From Chryseobacterium aahli (GTDB lineage: Bacteria > Bacteroidota > Bacteroidia > Flavobacteriales > Weeksellaceae): DNA of 64,000 nt. Of the stretch, positions 37,867 through 46,010 are shown in pieces. The notes below the pieces were generated by a model that saw only the letters and a program-made list of their open reading frames with translations, did no database searches and was not told where the DNA came from. The stretch's first letter is position 1, and every line of letters begins with the position of its first letter. Location: contig NZ_JALDNB010000002.1 of the NCBI RefSeq assembly GCF_022699665.1, positions 496,001 to 560,000 of the forward strand, read 5' to 3'. Position numbers and translations under genes: made by a program.

Positions 37867-39177
37867 CTATTTCGTCAGTGTTTTGCTTAATTTTTCCAGT
37901 GATATACCTTTGGTTTCCGGCATCATAAACATCACGAATAATAATTGGAATACCATTGCAATGGTAAATACCAAAAACACAGTCCCTGCTCCAATGGTAG
38001 AAAACAATGTAGGAATCAATGATGGAATGATTGCTGCCAGAAGCCAGTGTGTGGAACTACCGAAAGCCTGTCCCGATGCTCTAAGATGATTTGGAAAAAT
38101 CTCCGAAATAAACACCCAAATCACGGTTCCCTGACCAATAGCGTGAGAAGCAATGAAGAGGAACAGAAAAATAGGAATGGCCAATCCCGACCAATGGAAA
38201 TAAAACGCCATAGAAACCAGCCCTAAAGAAATGATATAACCTACAGAACCCCAATACATCAATGTTCTTCTCCCTACTTTATCAATGAGGTTGACCCCAA
38301 CCAGAGTGAAAACCATATTCACAACACCAATTCCTATACTGCTGAGCAGTGCTGTTTTCTCGCCCAAACCTGCTTCGCCAAAAATCCTTGGTGCATAATA
38401 CAGGAATGCGTTAATTCCCGACATCTGATTAAAAAAGGCTACTAGAAAAGCCAACATCAGCGGAAAACGGTATTTTTTCATAAAAATATTTTCCTTTGGC
38501 GATTCTGCGTGGTCATCTTCCATCTGCGTGATCAAGGTTTCAGAATCCTGATCCGGGCTCAGGATTTTCATTACTTTTTTCGCTTCTTCTATTCTGGATT
38601 GGGAAACCAGCCATCTCGGACTTTCCGGAATGGTGAGAACACATAATGTATAAATAGCTGCGGGAATTGCCTGTACACCAAGCATCCATCTCCAGTCATT
38701 ATCGCCGATACCGCTTAGTAAATAATTTGATAAAAATGCAATCAAAATCCCCAGAACAATATTAAACTGATACAGGGAAACCATTCTGCCGCGGTCTTTT
38801 GCAGGCGCAATCTCTGAAATATAAGCCGGTGCAGCAATTGTAGAAGCACCAACGCCCAAACCACCCATAAACCTGAAAAATGCAAACAGATAAGGATCAT
38901 TGGAAAGTGCAGTTCCTATTGCAGAAAATGCATATAAAACACCAATAATCAAGAGTGTTTTTTTTCGTCCTAATTTATTAGTCGGTATTCCGCCGAAAAT
39001 GGCGCCTATCACTGTACCCCACAATGCCATTCCCATTACGACTGCTCCGTGAAATGCATCTGAGCTGCCCCAGAGTGTCTGCAATTTTTTGTCTGCGCCG
39101 GAAATAACTACAACATCAAACCCGAAAAGAAATCCTGCCAAAGCTGCCGTAATAGACCACATAAGAATTTTATTCAT
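37867..39177 (-). CDS. MFS sugar porter (fructose/glucose symporter type)
   Basis: A 436-residue inner-membrane protein with 12 hydrophobic segments and classic sugar-porter motifs: GFDVVVISGA, NKLGRKKTLL, RFMGGLGVGAST, PESPRWLVSQSR in the central loop, and PETKGISLEKL at the C-terminus. As the first gene of the fructan run, 94 bp upstream of the GH32 gene, it probably imports fructose released in the periplasm. The sugar is inferred from context. Confidence 0.9.
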   Translation of the reverse strand: MNKILMWSITAALAGFLFGFDVVVISGADKKLQTLWGSSDAFHGAVVMGMALWGTVIGAIFGGIPTNKLGRKKTLLIIGVLYAFSAIGTALSNDPYLFAFFRFMGGLGVGASTIAAPAYISEIAPAKDRGRMVSLYQFNIVLGILIAFLSNYLLSGIGDNDWRWMLGVQAIPAAIYTLCVLTIPESPRWLVSQSRIEEAKKVMKILSPDQDSETLITQMEDDHAESPKENIFMKKYRFPLMLAFLVAFFNQMSGINAFLYYAPRIFGEAGLGEKTALLSSIGIGVVNMVFTLVGVNLIDKVGRRTLMYWGSVGYIISLGLVSMAFYFHWSGLAIPIFLFLFIASHAIGQGTVIWVFISEIFPNHLRASGQAFGSSTHWLLAAIIPSLIPTLFSTIGAGTVFLVFTIAMVFQLLFVMFMMPETKGISLEKLSKTLTK

Positions 39178-39343
39178 CTGTTAAAAATATTTATTTGTTT
39201 GTGGCTAATATATCCCGAGGTAGCAATCCGAGGGTTTAATTATGTAACTAAATATTTCGGCAAGGTTAACTATTTGTTAATTAATTACAATTAACTGAAA
39301 ATCAATAATTTATTTAAAAATAATTTTATTAAAGTTTAATCAG

Positions 39344-39359
39344 GTTACAAAATTGTAAC
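39344..39359. promoter_or_regulatory. Inverted repeat upstream of the fructan operon
   Basis: GTTACAA and TTGTAAC form perfect 7-bp arms around AA, about 170 bp upstream of the sugar-porter start. A further GTTAC half-site follows at 39376-39380. It is a candidate operator for the adjacent hybrid two-component system, by position only. Confidence 0.4.
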
Positions 39360-39548
39360 ATTGTTTTATAAAAATGTTACGTGTGTTTTGGTGTTTTTAA
39401 GGTTTAATAACAATTAATGTTATGAAAATTTTAACCGAAAAAAGGGTCAAGGTGCAGAGTTTTTAGGTAAAGAACTTTTAGGAATTATAGATAGTTCAGA
39501 AAGCTGCTTATTCGTTTAGATGAAGATGCGTGGTTGAGAAAGTGTAAT

Positions 39549-39578
39549 AAAAAAGCAGCAGTTTGATTTGCTGCTGCT
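39549..39578 (-). terminator. Intrinsic terminator of the hybrid sensor gene
   Basis: On the minus strand AGCAGCAG (39578-39571) pairs with CTGCTGCT (39561-39554) around a 9-nt loop and is followed by a T6 tract. It lies about 115 bp after the sensor stop codon. Confidence 0.85.
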
Positions 39579-39694
39579 GAATATTGTAAAAATATAAGAT
39601 GTGTAAATTGATTTTAAATATGAATTAGAGCTTCAGATTTTGTTACTATACTATTGTATTCAAGTATATACTCATTTGATTTCGTACTTCTTTA

Positions 39695-42463
39695 TCACTC
39701 CTTTCCTTCCGACTTTCTAAAAGTATTCGGAGATATCCCAAACTTATTCTTGAAAACAGTAGAGAAATAATTCGGGGAAGAAAAACCGGTTTTGTATGCA
39801 ATCTCAGAAATTGTCAGTTCGGGATTTTGCAGCATCGATTTGGCCTGTTCAAGACGGAAATTGTTGATATAATCGCTCACATTCACATCAAACATCGCTT
39901 TTATCTTTCTGTAAAGCTGAATTCTGGAAATATTGAGCAGGTCTGCAAGATTTTCTACTGAAAAATCGGGATTATCTATATTGGTTTTGATCAAGTTATT
40001 CAGATTGTTCACAAACGTCTGTTCTATGCTTCCGAACGACTTGCTGTCCACAATTCTGCCGATATTGTTTGTATAATAATAACGTAGTTTCTCACGGTTG
40101 TAAAGCAGCGAACGCAACGACTGTATCAGAATCGGATAACTGAAAGGTTTTGTGAGATAAAGATCAACACCGGATTTTAATCCCTGCAGGTACGATTCTT
40201 TATTGTCCAAAGCGGTCAGAAGAATGACCGGAATATGTGATGTACGAAGGTCGTTTTTCAGGATTTCACAGATTTCAAAACCATTTTTGTCTGGAAGATT
40301 GACGTCACAGACGATGATATCAGGAATTTCGTTCAAAGCCTTATCAATTGCATCCGTACCGTCAGAAACCATCACCTCAAACTCATTCTGAAGTTTTTTG
40401 CTTAAAAAGAAAGACAAATCCGAATTATCCTCCACCAAAAGCAGCGAATAACGTTCGCCCTGAGATTCCTGATTTTGGATAATCGTCTCATCTTCCAATC
40501 CTGTAAAAACAGCATCTTTTGTCAGACTTTCAGCATCTGCGAGACTGGGTTCTTTTATCATTTGGTCTTCGTTGAAATGCTTGTTTCCCTTATAAAGACT
40601 GATCACAAACTCCGTTCCCTGAAAAGAGTTCACTTCTATCTTCCCAAGATGAAGCTCTATAAATTGTCTGCTAAGATGAAGCCCAATTCCTGAACTGTTT
40701 TTTCTGTTGTTGGAACCCTTGAAATAAGCCTCAAAGACATTAGTGATCTCTTTTTCTGGTATTCCGATTCCATTATCTTTGAAGCTGATGACCGCCTGAT
40801 TTCCTTTTTCCTGAATAGTGATTTCAATCTTTCCATTGTCCGGCGTAAATTTGAAAGCATTGGACAAAAGGTTGAAATAGACTTTATCCATCAGGTTTCT
40901 GTCGATATAAAGCTCAAGATTTTTATTTTGGGAATGAATTTCAAATTTGATATTTCTTTTCTTAGCTTCATTTTCAAAATCACGAAAAATTGCATAAGTG
41001 AAATCGTAAATATTCGTCTTTGAAACTCTTAGGTTAAAAGTTTGATTTTCTATTTTTCTAAAATCCAGCAGATTATCTACCAATCGTAATAATCTGTTGG
41101 AGTTTTTATTGATCAGCTCCAACTCATATGATGGTTTCGTCCCTTTGGTTTTGCCGAAATCAATCAAAGATTCTAATGAACTGAGAATAAGCGTAATGGG
41201 TGTTTTAAATTCGTGAGACAATCCCGTGAAAAAATTAACCCTCGCTTCATTACTGTCTTTCAACTCATTGGCAATGATTTCGATCTGGTTTCTTTGAATA
41301 GTAATTCTCTCATTGGTAAGCGTAAGTTGCTTATTTTTTATCTTGATCGCATAAATAAGGTAAATAGAATAAGCAACCAGACAAAACATCAATATCAACA
41401 ATATTACAGACCATCGGAACAATTCTTTTTGCGAAGAATAAAGCTCGATCTGTTTTTTAACCGCCTGTACCTGATTTTCTATAACACCTTGCTGTTCGAT
41501 GATTTTATCAAACTGATTGCGCATTATTTCCGCATTCATTCGGTCAATGATCGTTGTACTGAGCTTGATGCGTTTCGGAACGGCAACACCGTTATAAATC
41601 TTAATCGCAGTCTCGATGGCTTCTGCTCCACCGGTCGGATACAATAAAGTGGCATTCAGCTTTCCATCCAGAACCATTTGTATTCCGCCGTCTTTTGTAT
41701 TCAATCCGTCAACACCGATAAATTTAATTTGATTTTCCAAACCTGTATTCCGTGCAACCTGCCATGCAGTGGTGGCAAGCTCATCATTAAAAGCAAAAAC
41801 ATACAAACTTTGATTTCCCAAAGAATCCAGCGTTTTCCTGAAAGCATCTGCAGGAAGGCCTTTAAAGGTTTTTATTAGATCTGTGTTGGGATTACTTCTG
41901 ATGATTCCCTGAAAGCCAAGACTTCTTTCTATGGTTGGAGAAGATTGGTCATCGCCTCTTATTTCGATTACTTTTTTATAGTTTTTGGAATCTGAAAGAA
42001 TATAATTGGCCGCTTCTTTACCAATCTCCACATTATCTGCGCCGATATAGGTCGTATATTTTTCTGAATTGATCTTCCTGTCGAGCAAAATAACCGGAAT
42101 ATTTTTGGCAGCCGCTTTTTCCACTACAGGAACCAAGGATTCGGGATCAATGGGTGAGATGATAATCACTTCCACATTACGATCAATCATTTTTTGTATA
42201 TCCTGAACCTGCTTATTAACAGAACTTTCTGCTTTCTGGATATTGAGCTCTACTTCAGAATGAAGTGATGCTTGTATCTCCATAGAATGGTTCATTGCCA
42301 GCCTCCACGGATGATTTCCCAAACCCTGAGAAAATCCGATAGTAATTTTTTCTGAATTTTTATGCGTTTTTTTACAAGAAAAAAAAACAAAGAAAAACAG
42401 AAGGAATAACAGCCTGTAGGCTTTAAGAAAACTGAAAAATTTCAAAAATTTTATTGGTAACAT
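39695..42463 (-). CDS. Hybrid two-component system regulator with periplasmic sugar-binding domain
   Basis: One 922-residue polypeptide carries a whole signalling pathway. An N-terminal hydrophobic segment ends in a lipobox-like FFSC (Cys30). A type I periplasmic-binding domain (about 38-310; ITIGFSQGLGNHPWR, IIISPIDPESL) is followed by a linker, a transmembrane helix (351-373), a HisKA domain with His417 (LSHEFKTP), a HATPase domain (NLLSNAFKF, DNGIGIP, GIGLHLSR), a receiver domain with Asp720 (IIVCDVNLP) and Lys772, and a C-terminal AraC-type HTH (about 820-920). This matches the fructose-binding hybrid regulator of the B. thetaiotaomicron levan locus (BT1754 type). It probably senses periplasmic fructose and activates the operon downstream. 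Confidence 0.93.
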   Translation of the reverse strand: MLPIKFLKFFSFLKAYRLLFLLFFFVFFSCKKTHKNSEKITIGFSQGLGNHPWRLAMNHSMEIQASLHSEVELNIQKAESSVNKQVQDIQKMIDRNVEVIIISPIDPESLVPVVEKAAAKNIPVILLDRKINSEKYTTYIGADNVEIGKEAANYILSDSKNYKKVIEIRGDDQSSPTIERSLGFQGIIRSNPNTDLIKTFKGLPADAFRKTLDSLGNQSLYVFAFNDELATTAWQVARNTGLENQIKFIGVDGLNTKDGGIQMVLDGKLNATLLYPTGGAEAIETAIKIYNGVAVPKRIKLSTTIIDRMNAEIMRNQFDKIIEQQGVIENQVQAVKKQIELYSSQKELFRWSVILLILMFCLVAYSIYLIYAIKIKNKQLTLTNERITIQRNQIEIIANELKDSNEARVNFFTGLSHEFKTPITLILSSLESLIDFGKTKGTKPSYELELINKNSNRLLRLVDNLLDFRKIENQTFNLRVSKTNIYDFTYAIFRDFENEAKKRNIKFEIHSQNKNLELYIDRNLMDKVYFNLLSNAFKFTPDNGKIEITIQEKGNQAVISFKDNGIGIPEKEITNVFEAYFKGSNNRKNSSGIGLHLSRQFIELHLGKIEVNSFQGTEFVISLYKGNKHFNEDQMIKEPSLADAESLTKDAVFTGLEDETIIQNQESQGERYSLLLVEDNSDLSFFLSKKLQNEFEVMVSDGTDAIDKALNEIPDIIVCDVNLPDKNGFEICEILKNDLRTSHIPVILLTALDNKESYLQGLKSGVDLYLTKPFSYPILIQSLRSLLYNREKLRYYYTNNIGRIVDSKSFGSIEQTFVNNLNNLIKTNIDNPDFSVENLADLLNISRIQLYRKIKAMFDVNVSDYINNFRLEQAKSMLQNPELTISEIAYKTGFSSPNYFSTVFKNKFGISPNTFRKSEGKE

Positions 42464-42828
42464 ATTAACACAATATTAATGAAGATGTTGCACACAGGCA
42501 ATTTTTAATGATAATATTTTGTATTAAATCTGCTCTATTGTGTTGCCAATTTTCACGATAGTAAAGCTGCTTTATTGCTAATGAAAACATTACGGTATCT
42601 TTTGATTCCGGCTAAAGTGATTAAACCGTACATATAAAGATGGATTATTGAAAGAACTTTTGTATTGGTTTGATAATGACAGAAGACTTTTTTGAAATTA
42701 TGAATTGCTAATGGAAAACTCTGAAAATATGATCAAATTAACAGCTATAAAATATTATTGAACAAAATTAAACAAGCTTTAACATAAATCACTATATTTA
42801 TGTTACCAAACCAGTTCATTTTATTAAT
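42464..42828. other. 365-bp divergent intergenic region
   Basis: This lies between the hybrid regulator (minus) and the first pilin-like gene (plus). TAAAGC and GCTTTA form a 13-bp odd palindrome at 42562-42574. The phrase ATTGCTAATGAAAAC (42574-42588) recurs with one extra G at 42704-42719. TATATTTA at 42793-42800 is a one-off match to the -7 consensus and would give a leader of about 22 nt for the gene at 42829. Confidence 0.5.
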
Positions 42829-43281
42829 ATGTACTTTAAATGTATCTTTTTTTTATGTCTTTTGGGACTTTCAGCACTTTTATCGGCCCAGACGGCAGAG
42901 CAAATTCGAATCAATATCAGAATTTTTCCTTCTCAGGTTCTGTCGATTACAACTGCAAAAGATTCAAAAAGCAACGATTACTCCCAAACTTCCAACAGTG
43001 TAAATTACAGAAATGAATTGACGGCATCTAACCTATACGGATATCAGATCAAATTGATTAACGCAAAACTGACATCACAAACAGACATCGCTGACATTAA
43101 ACATACTGAAAATAAAGAAGATTGTTCATTTAATTCAAAGCTTGTCTATTCAAAAACTTCTTCTACAATAAATCAGAAAATCCCCACATCACATCTTTCT
43201 CATACTCAAAGAGAAGTCCTTAACAAATGCTTTACATCTGAAACCAATAGAATGCTTGTTTATCTGATCATTACACAATAG
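42829..43281 (+). CDS. Small secreted pilin-like protein
   Basis: A 150-residue protein with a signal peptide ending near residue 20 (LLSAQ) and no lipobox. The mature N-terminus INIRIFPSQVLSITT parallels NVTLNVRLKPIQTLVV of the 173-residue pilin candidate downstream, and both end in a similar strand (YLIITQ against YTIVSQ). The middle is shorter and more polar, so it may be a minor, anchoring or capping subunit. The start is an ATG about 22 nt after a plausible transcription start. I recognise no named family; assignment rests on similarity to its neighbours. Confidence 0.7.
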   Translation: MYFKCIFFLCLLGLSALLSAQTAEQIRINIRIFPSQVLSITTAKDSKSNDYSQTSNSVNYRNELTASNLYGYQIKLINAKLTSQTDIADIKHTENKEDCSFNSKLVYSKTSSTINQKIPTSHLSHTQREVLNKCFTSETNRMLVYLIITQ

Positions 43282-43581
43282 CAAATTAAAAATATATTAA
43301 TTTCCGTTATGTAATAAGTAACAATAATTTAATTTTAAAATTATTAATTTAATTACATAATATTAAAAACATTAATTTATTTAATATTTAACCAAATCAA
43401 AACACCAATTATATTTAATCATATAATATTATGTTTAAATTTATAAAAACGCAAAGAAAAACAAGTTTTATTATTTATTTGTCAATTTTCACAAAAAATA
43501 AGTCATTTTTCACAATCTGTATTTCTCTAAGTCATCATACTTTTGCACTCGAAACTTAGAAACAATATAACAATAACTTTA
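43282..43581. other. 300-bp AT-rich spacer with the main pilin promoter
   Basis: The spacer between the two pilin-like genes is extremely AT-rich, with an A/T-only inverted repeat (AATAATTT and AAATTATT arms) around 43322-43350. The candidate promoter is at its right end (43538-43545). No gene is visible. Confidence 0.55.
43538..43545 (+). promoter_or_regulatory. Candidate -7 box of the main pilin gene
   Basis: TACTTTTG matches TAnnTTTG exactly and sits 36 bp before the ATG at 43582, giving an A-rich leader of about 30 nt. The upstream -33 element is not clear. It argues against any start codon inside 43543-43581. Confidence 0.55.
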
Positions 43582-44103
43582 ATGAAAAAATTCATTATTA
43601 CATCAATAGCAATATTAGGTGTAGGAACCCTCAGTGCACAAAACGTTACACTTAACGTAAGATTGAAACCGATCCAGACATTAGTCGTGAACAACGCACA
43701 AAAAAATGTAGACCTTAATTACGTTACCAAAGATGATTATGCAAACGGAGTAAGCTCTATGAATGTAGATCACCTAAACATCTTCAGTACTGGTGGTTTT
43801 CAGGTAAAAGTGAAAAGTGCTAATTCTGCTTTGCAAAACGGTGGAAAAAATATTCAAGCAAATACAATTCAGATCAAAGCAACAGCTGGTTCTGACGCTG
43901 TAAATGGTGCACAGTACTCTCAAAACGTACAGTTATCTGCTAATGAAACAACTTTAGTATCTTCTTCAAACGGAGGGGTTGATAAGAAAATCAGCATCGA
44001 ATATAAAGGTGCAGGTGCAAATACTTATCTGGATAACTATATTGCAGGACAAGACCCTACAGTATACACTACTGAACTGACTTACACTATCGTATCTCAA
44101 TAA
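43582..44103 (+). CDS. Major pilin candidate of a chaperone-usher-like fimbria
   Basis: A 173-residue secreted protein; I use the ATG at 43582 (MKKFIITSIAILGVG) because the candidate -7 box lies just upstream. The signal peptide ends at LSAQ (residue 20) with no lipobox, unlike type V FimA/Mfa precursors. The mature part is predicted all-beta. Residues 45-100 match the C-terminal half of the 344-residue adhesin candidate (DY-x2-G, FQ[VI]-x-VK, K-x-I motifs in register), and both end in a hydrophobic strand and Gln. It has its own promoter and a following hairpin, as expected for a subunit needed in large amounts. Possibly DUF4402-like; no database check was possible. Confidence 0.72.
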   Translation: MKKFIITSIAILGVGTLSAQNVTLNVRLKPIQTLVVNNAQKNVDLNYVTKDDYANGVSSMNVDHLNIFSTGGFQVKVKSANSALQNGGKNIQANTIQIKATAGSDAVNGAQYSQNVQLSANETTLVSSSNGGVDKKISIEYKGAGANTYLDNYIAGQDPTVYTTELTYTIVSQ

Positions 44104-44129
44104 GATTCCGAGAAATCTTGATCAATAAA

Positions 44130-44165
44130 AGAAGTGTTGCAGTTTTTTGCAGCACTTCTCTTTCA
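44130..44165 (+). terminator. Hairpin between pilin and chaperone genes (attenuator-like)
   Basis: AGAAGTGTTGCA (44130-44141) pairs with TGCAGCACTTCT (44148-44159), 12 bp with one G-U pair and a 6-nt T-rich loop. It is followed by CTTTC rather than a strong T tract, so partial termination is more likely than full termination. It begins 26 bp after the pilin stop codon. Confidence 0.65.
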
Positions 44166-44179
44166 TTACATACTTCTTC

Positions 44180-44983
44180 ATGAAAAATATATTTCAGCTA
44201 TTCTGCCTTTTCTTTTTTGCATTCATCTTCAATGCAAAAGCACAAACCGGAATATCAGTCTCTCCACCCAGACTTTATTTTGAATCAGGAGCCGGCATCA
44301 GTAATACCGAAAAAATAACCGTGACTAACGTAAGTGCAAAAAACAGTCTTGATCTTGCAGTAAGTCTCGGCGACTGGGAATATGACTTGAAGGGAGAAAA
44401 CCAAATGCATCCAGCCAATTCACTTCCGACTTCTTGTGCAGGATGGATTACCATTAAAAAAGAAGATACTTATTTTTCATTAGCACCCGGAGAAAGACGT
44501 GATATCGAAATGACTATCACCTCACCCACCCTTCCAAAAGAAAATTTATCAGCTCATACTGCTCTATTGTATGTAAGTCAAATGAATCCCGTTGATGATA
44601 TTGACAATAAAGGAGCAAATATAAAAGTAAGCATCCGTTCAGGAATTAAAATTTTCCATAAAAAACCGGAAGCAAAAAAGAAAAAAATTGAAATAACAGA
44701 TTTAAAATTTGATGCAGCAAAAAAAACACTGACCTTAAATTTTGAAAATCAGGCAGAAATATGGGTCGATGGTAAAGTAACCACCGACATTCTGAATACT
44801 AGTAATGGTAAGAAAATAACTTTAGATCCTGTAATATTTTACACAATGCCCGGAAATAAAAGAGAAATGGAAATATCGCTTCCAAATCTCTTGGAGAAAG
44901 GTAAATACACAGCGTCTGTACTTATGGATTATGGAGATGCAGAAAATTTGGAAATGGGTGAATTAAATTTTAGTTATGAATAG
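44180..44983 (+). CDS. PapD-like periplasmic pilus chaperone
   Basis: A 267-residue secreted protein starting at the ATG at 44180 (MKNIFQLFCLFFF); the longer open frame begins inside the upstream hairpin region. The signal peptide ends at AKAQ. The first domain has the layout of pilus-assembly chaperones: GISVSPPRLYFESG, KITVTNVS, FSLAPGERRDIEMTI, SAHTALLYV and IRSGIKIFHKK, corresponding to strands A1 to G1. A second beta-sandwich covers about 165-267 with a lysine-rich linker between. It would hold subunits in the periplasm before export. It overlaps the next gene by 8 bp. Confidence 0.78.
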   Translation: MKNIFQLFCLFFFAFIFNAKAQTGISVSPPRLYFESGAGISNTEKITVTNVSAKNSLDLAVSLGDWEYDLKGENQMHPANSLPTSCAGWITIKKEDTYFSLAPGERRDIEMTITSPTLPKENLSAHTALLYVSQMNPVDDIDNKGANIKVSIRSGIKIFHKKPEAKKKKIEITDLKFDAAKKTLTLNFENQAEIWVDGKVTTDILNTSNGKKITLDPVIFYTMPGNKREMEISLPNLLEKGKYTASVLMDYGDAENLEMGELNFSYE

Positions 44984-46010
44984 AAAGTTCATCTTTTTAA
45001 TGATGCTGTTTTTTCTTGGCGGTCAATTATATTCTCAAGTGTCATATTCATCATGGACAAATAGTTATCTTCAAATCAATTCTTATCAGGGAAACACAAA
45101 TCCTGATGCATACACCATGACTATTGCCGGAAACGGAAATTTCAACATTCCCCATTGGAGATTGTCAGCACGTCTGAAAAGCGCAATCACAGCAAACAGT
45201 GGATCGTATATTTTCCCTGCCAATAAAATATCTTTTCAACCTGTTTCTTCAACAGGCCAAGCTTATCCCAATCCTGTTCCTACGATAGCTGAAATAGGAA
45301 TTCCTCCCAACACTATTGTAACAGAAGGTGCAAATTTCTTATTAATTCCACAATCAAATGCACCATTATACAACCAGCCAAGTCAACCCAACGGATATTA
45401 CAATTTGCAGATAAAATTCAGCATAATTGTTGCCGGTGGAGCCTACCTTGGAAATTATCCCGCATGGATAACTTTTACAGCTCCAATCGAATTTACCGCT
45501 TACGACCAAAACAATATGATCATCGGAAAAATGGATCATCAGTTTCAATTTCAGATCGGCGCACTTACAGGAACCCCGCCTACAAGCGCAGAACTTTCCT
45601 TAAAAGTTAATGGAAATGCGAGTAACGGTCTTTTGGAATTCAACAGTATGCAGGATTATAAAGACGGTAAAAGCGTTACTTATCCGAATGCACTTACCGT
45701 AAAAGCGAATACAAATTTTCAGATAACAGTAAAAGCAATTCAAAATAATTTCACATCAGCGAGCGGAAAAACAATTCCAGTCAGCAATGTTCAGATGAAT
45801 TTATTGCCGACAACGCAAAATGCAGGTTCATCTTTCAATACAGTTTTCCTGAATACAGCTTCACAGATTATTGCAAAAGGCTCTTCAACACAGGGAGCAA
45901 ATCTTGATTACACAATCAAATATTTCACAAAACCCAATGATGAATATTTCATCAATGCAAAACCTGATGAATATTCTGCGACCTTACAATATGAGATAAC
46001 TCCCCAATAA
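44976..46010 (+). CDS. Two-domain tip-adhesin candidate
   Basis: A 344-residue secreted protein with a signal peptide ending near residue 21 (QLYSQ). Residues 22-200 form an N-terminal domain of unknown family, rich in aromatic and polar residues. Residues 204-344 align by eye with the 173-residue pilin: LEFNSMQDYKDG against LNYVTKDDYANG, NFQITVKA against GFQVKVKS, and a final YSATLQYEITPQ against YTTELTYTIVSQ. A receptor-like domain fused to a pilin domain is the architecture of FimH/PapG-type tip adhesins. Its stop overlaps the usher ATG as TAATG, which couples their translation. Confidence 0.7.
   Translation: MNRKFIFLMMLFFLGGQLYSQVSYSSWTNSYLQINSYQGNTNPDAYTMTIAGNGNFNIPHWRLSARLKSAITANSGSYIFPANKISFQPVSSTGQAYPNPVPTIAEIGIPPNTIVTEGANFLLIPQSNAPLYNQPSQPNGYYNLQIKFSIIVAGGAYLGNYPAWITFTAPIEFTAYDQNNMIIGKMDHQFQFQIGALTGTPPTSAELSLKVNGNASNGLLEFNSMQDYKDGKSVTYPNALTVKANTNFQITVKAIQNNFTSASGKTIPVSNVQMNLLPTTQNAGSSFNTVFLNTASQIIAKGSSTQGANLDYTIKYFTKPNDEYFINAKPDEYSATLQYEITPQ

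Larger units (their letters stand above)
39178..39694. other. 517-bp intergenic region upstream of the fructan operon
   Basis: The spacer separates the sensor gene (upstream, minus strand) from the sugar porter gene. It holds the sensor-gene terminator (39549-39578) and an inverted repeat at 39344-39359 that may be a regulator target. No gene or perfect TAnnTTTG box is visible. Confidence 0.65.

Noticed and set aside
43543..43581. TTG start 39 bp upstream of the main pilin ATG
   Set aside because: The TTG is part of the TACTTTTG -7 box, and the signal peptide begins properly at the ATG at 43582.
42829..44103. Type V (FimA/Mfa-like) pilins of Bacteroidia
   Set aside because: Both small proteins have ordinary signal peptides without a lipobox cysteine, and the locus encodes a chaperone and usher-like barrel instead.
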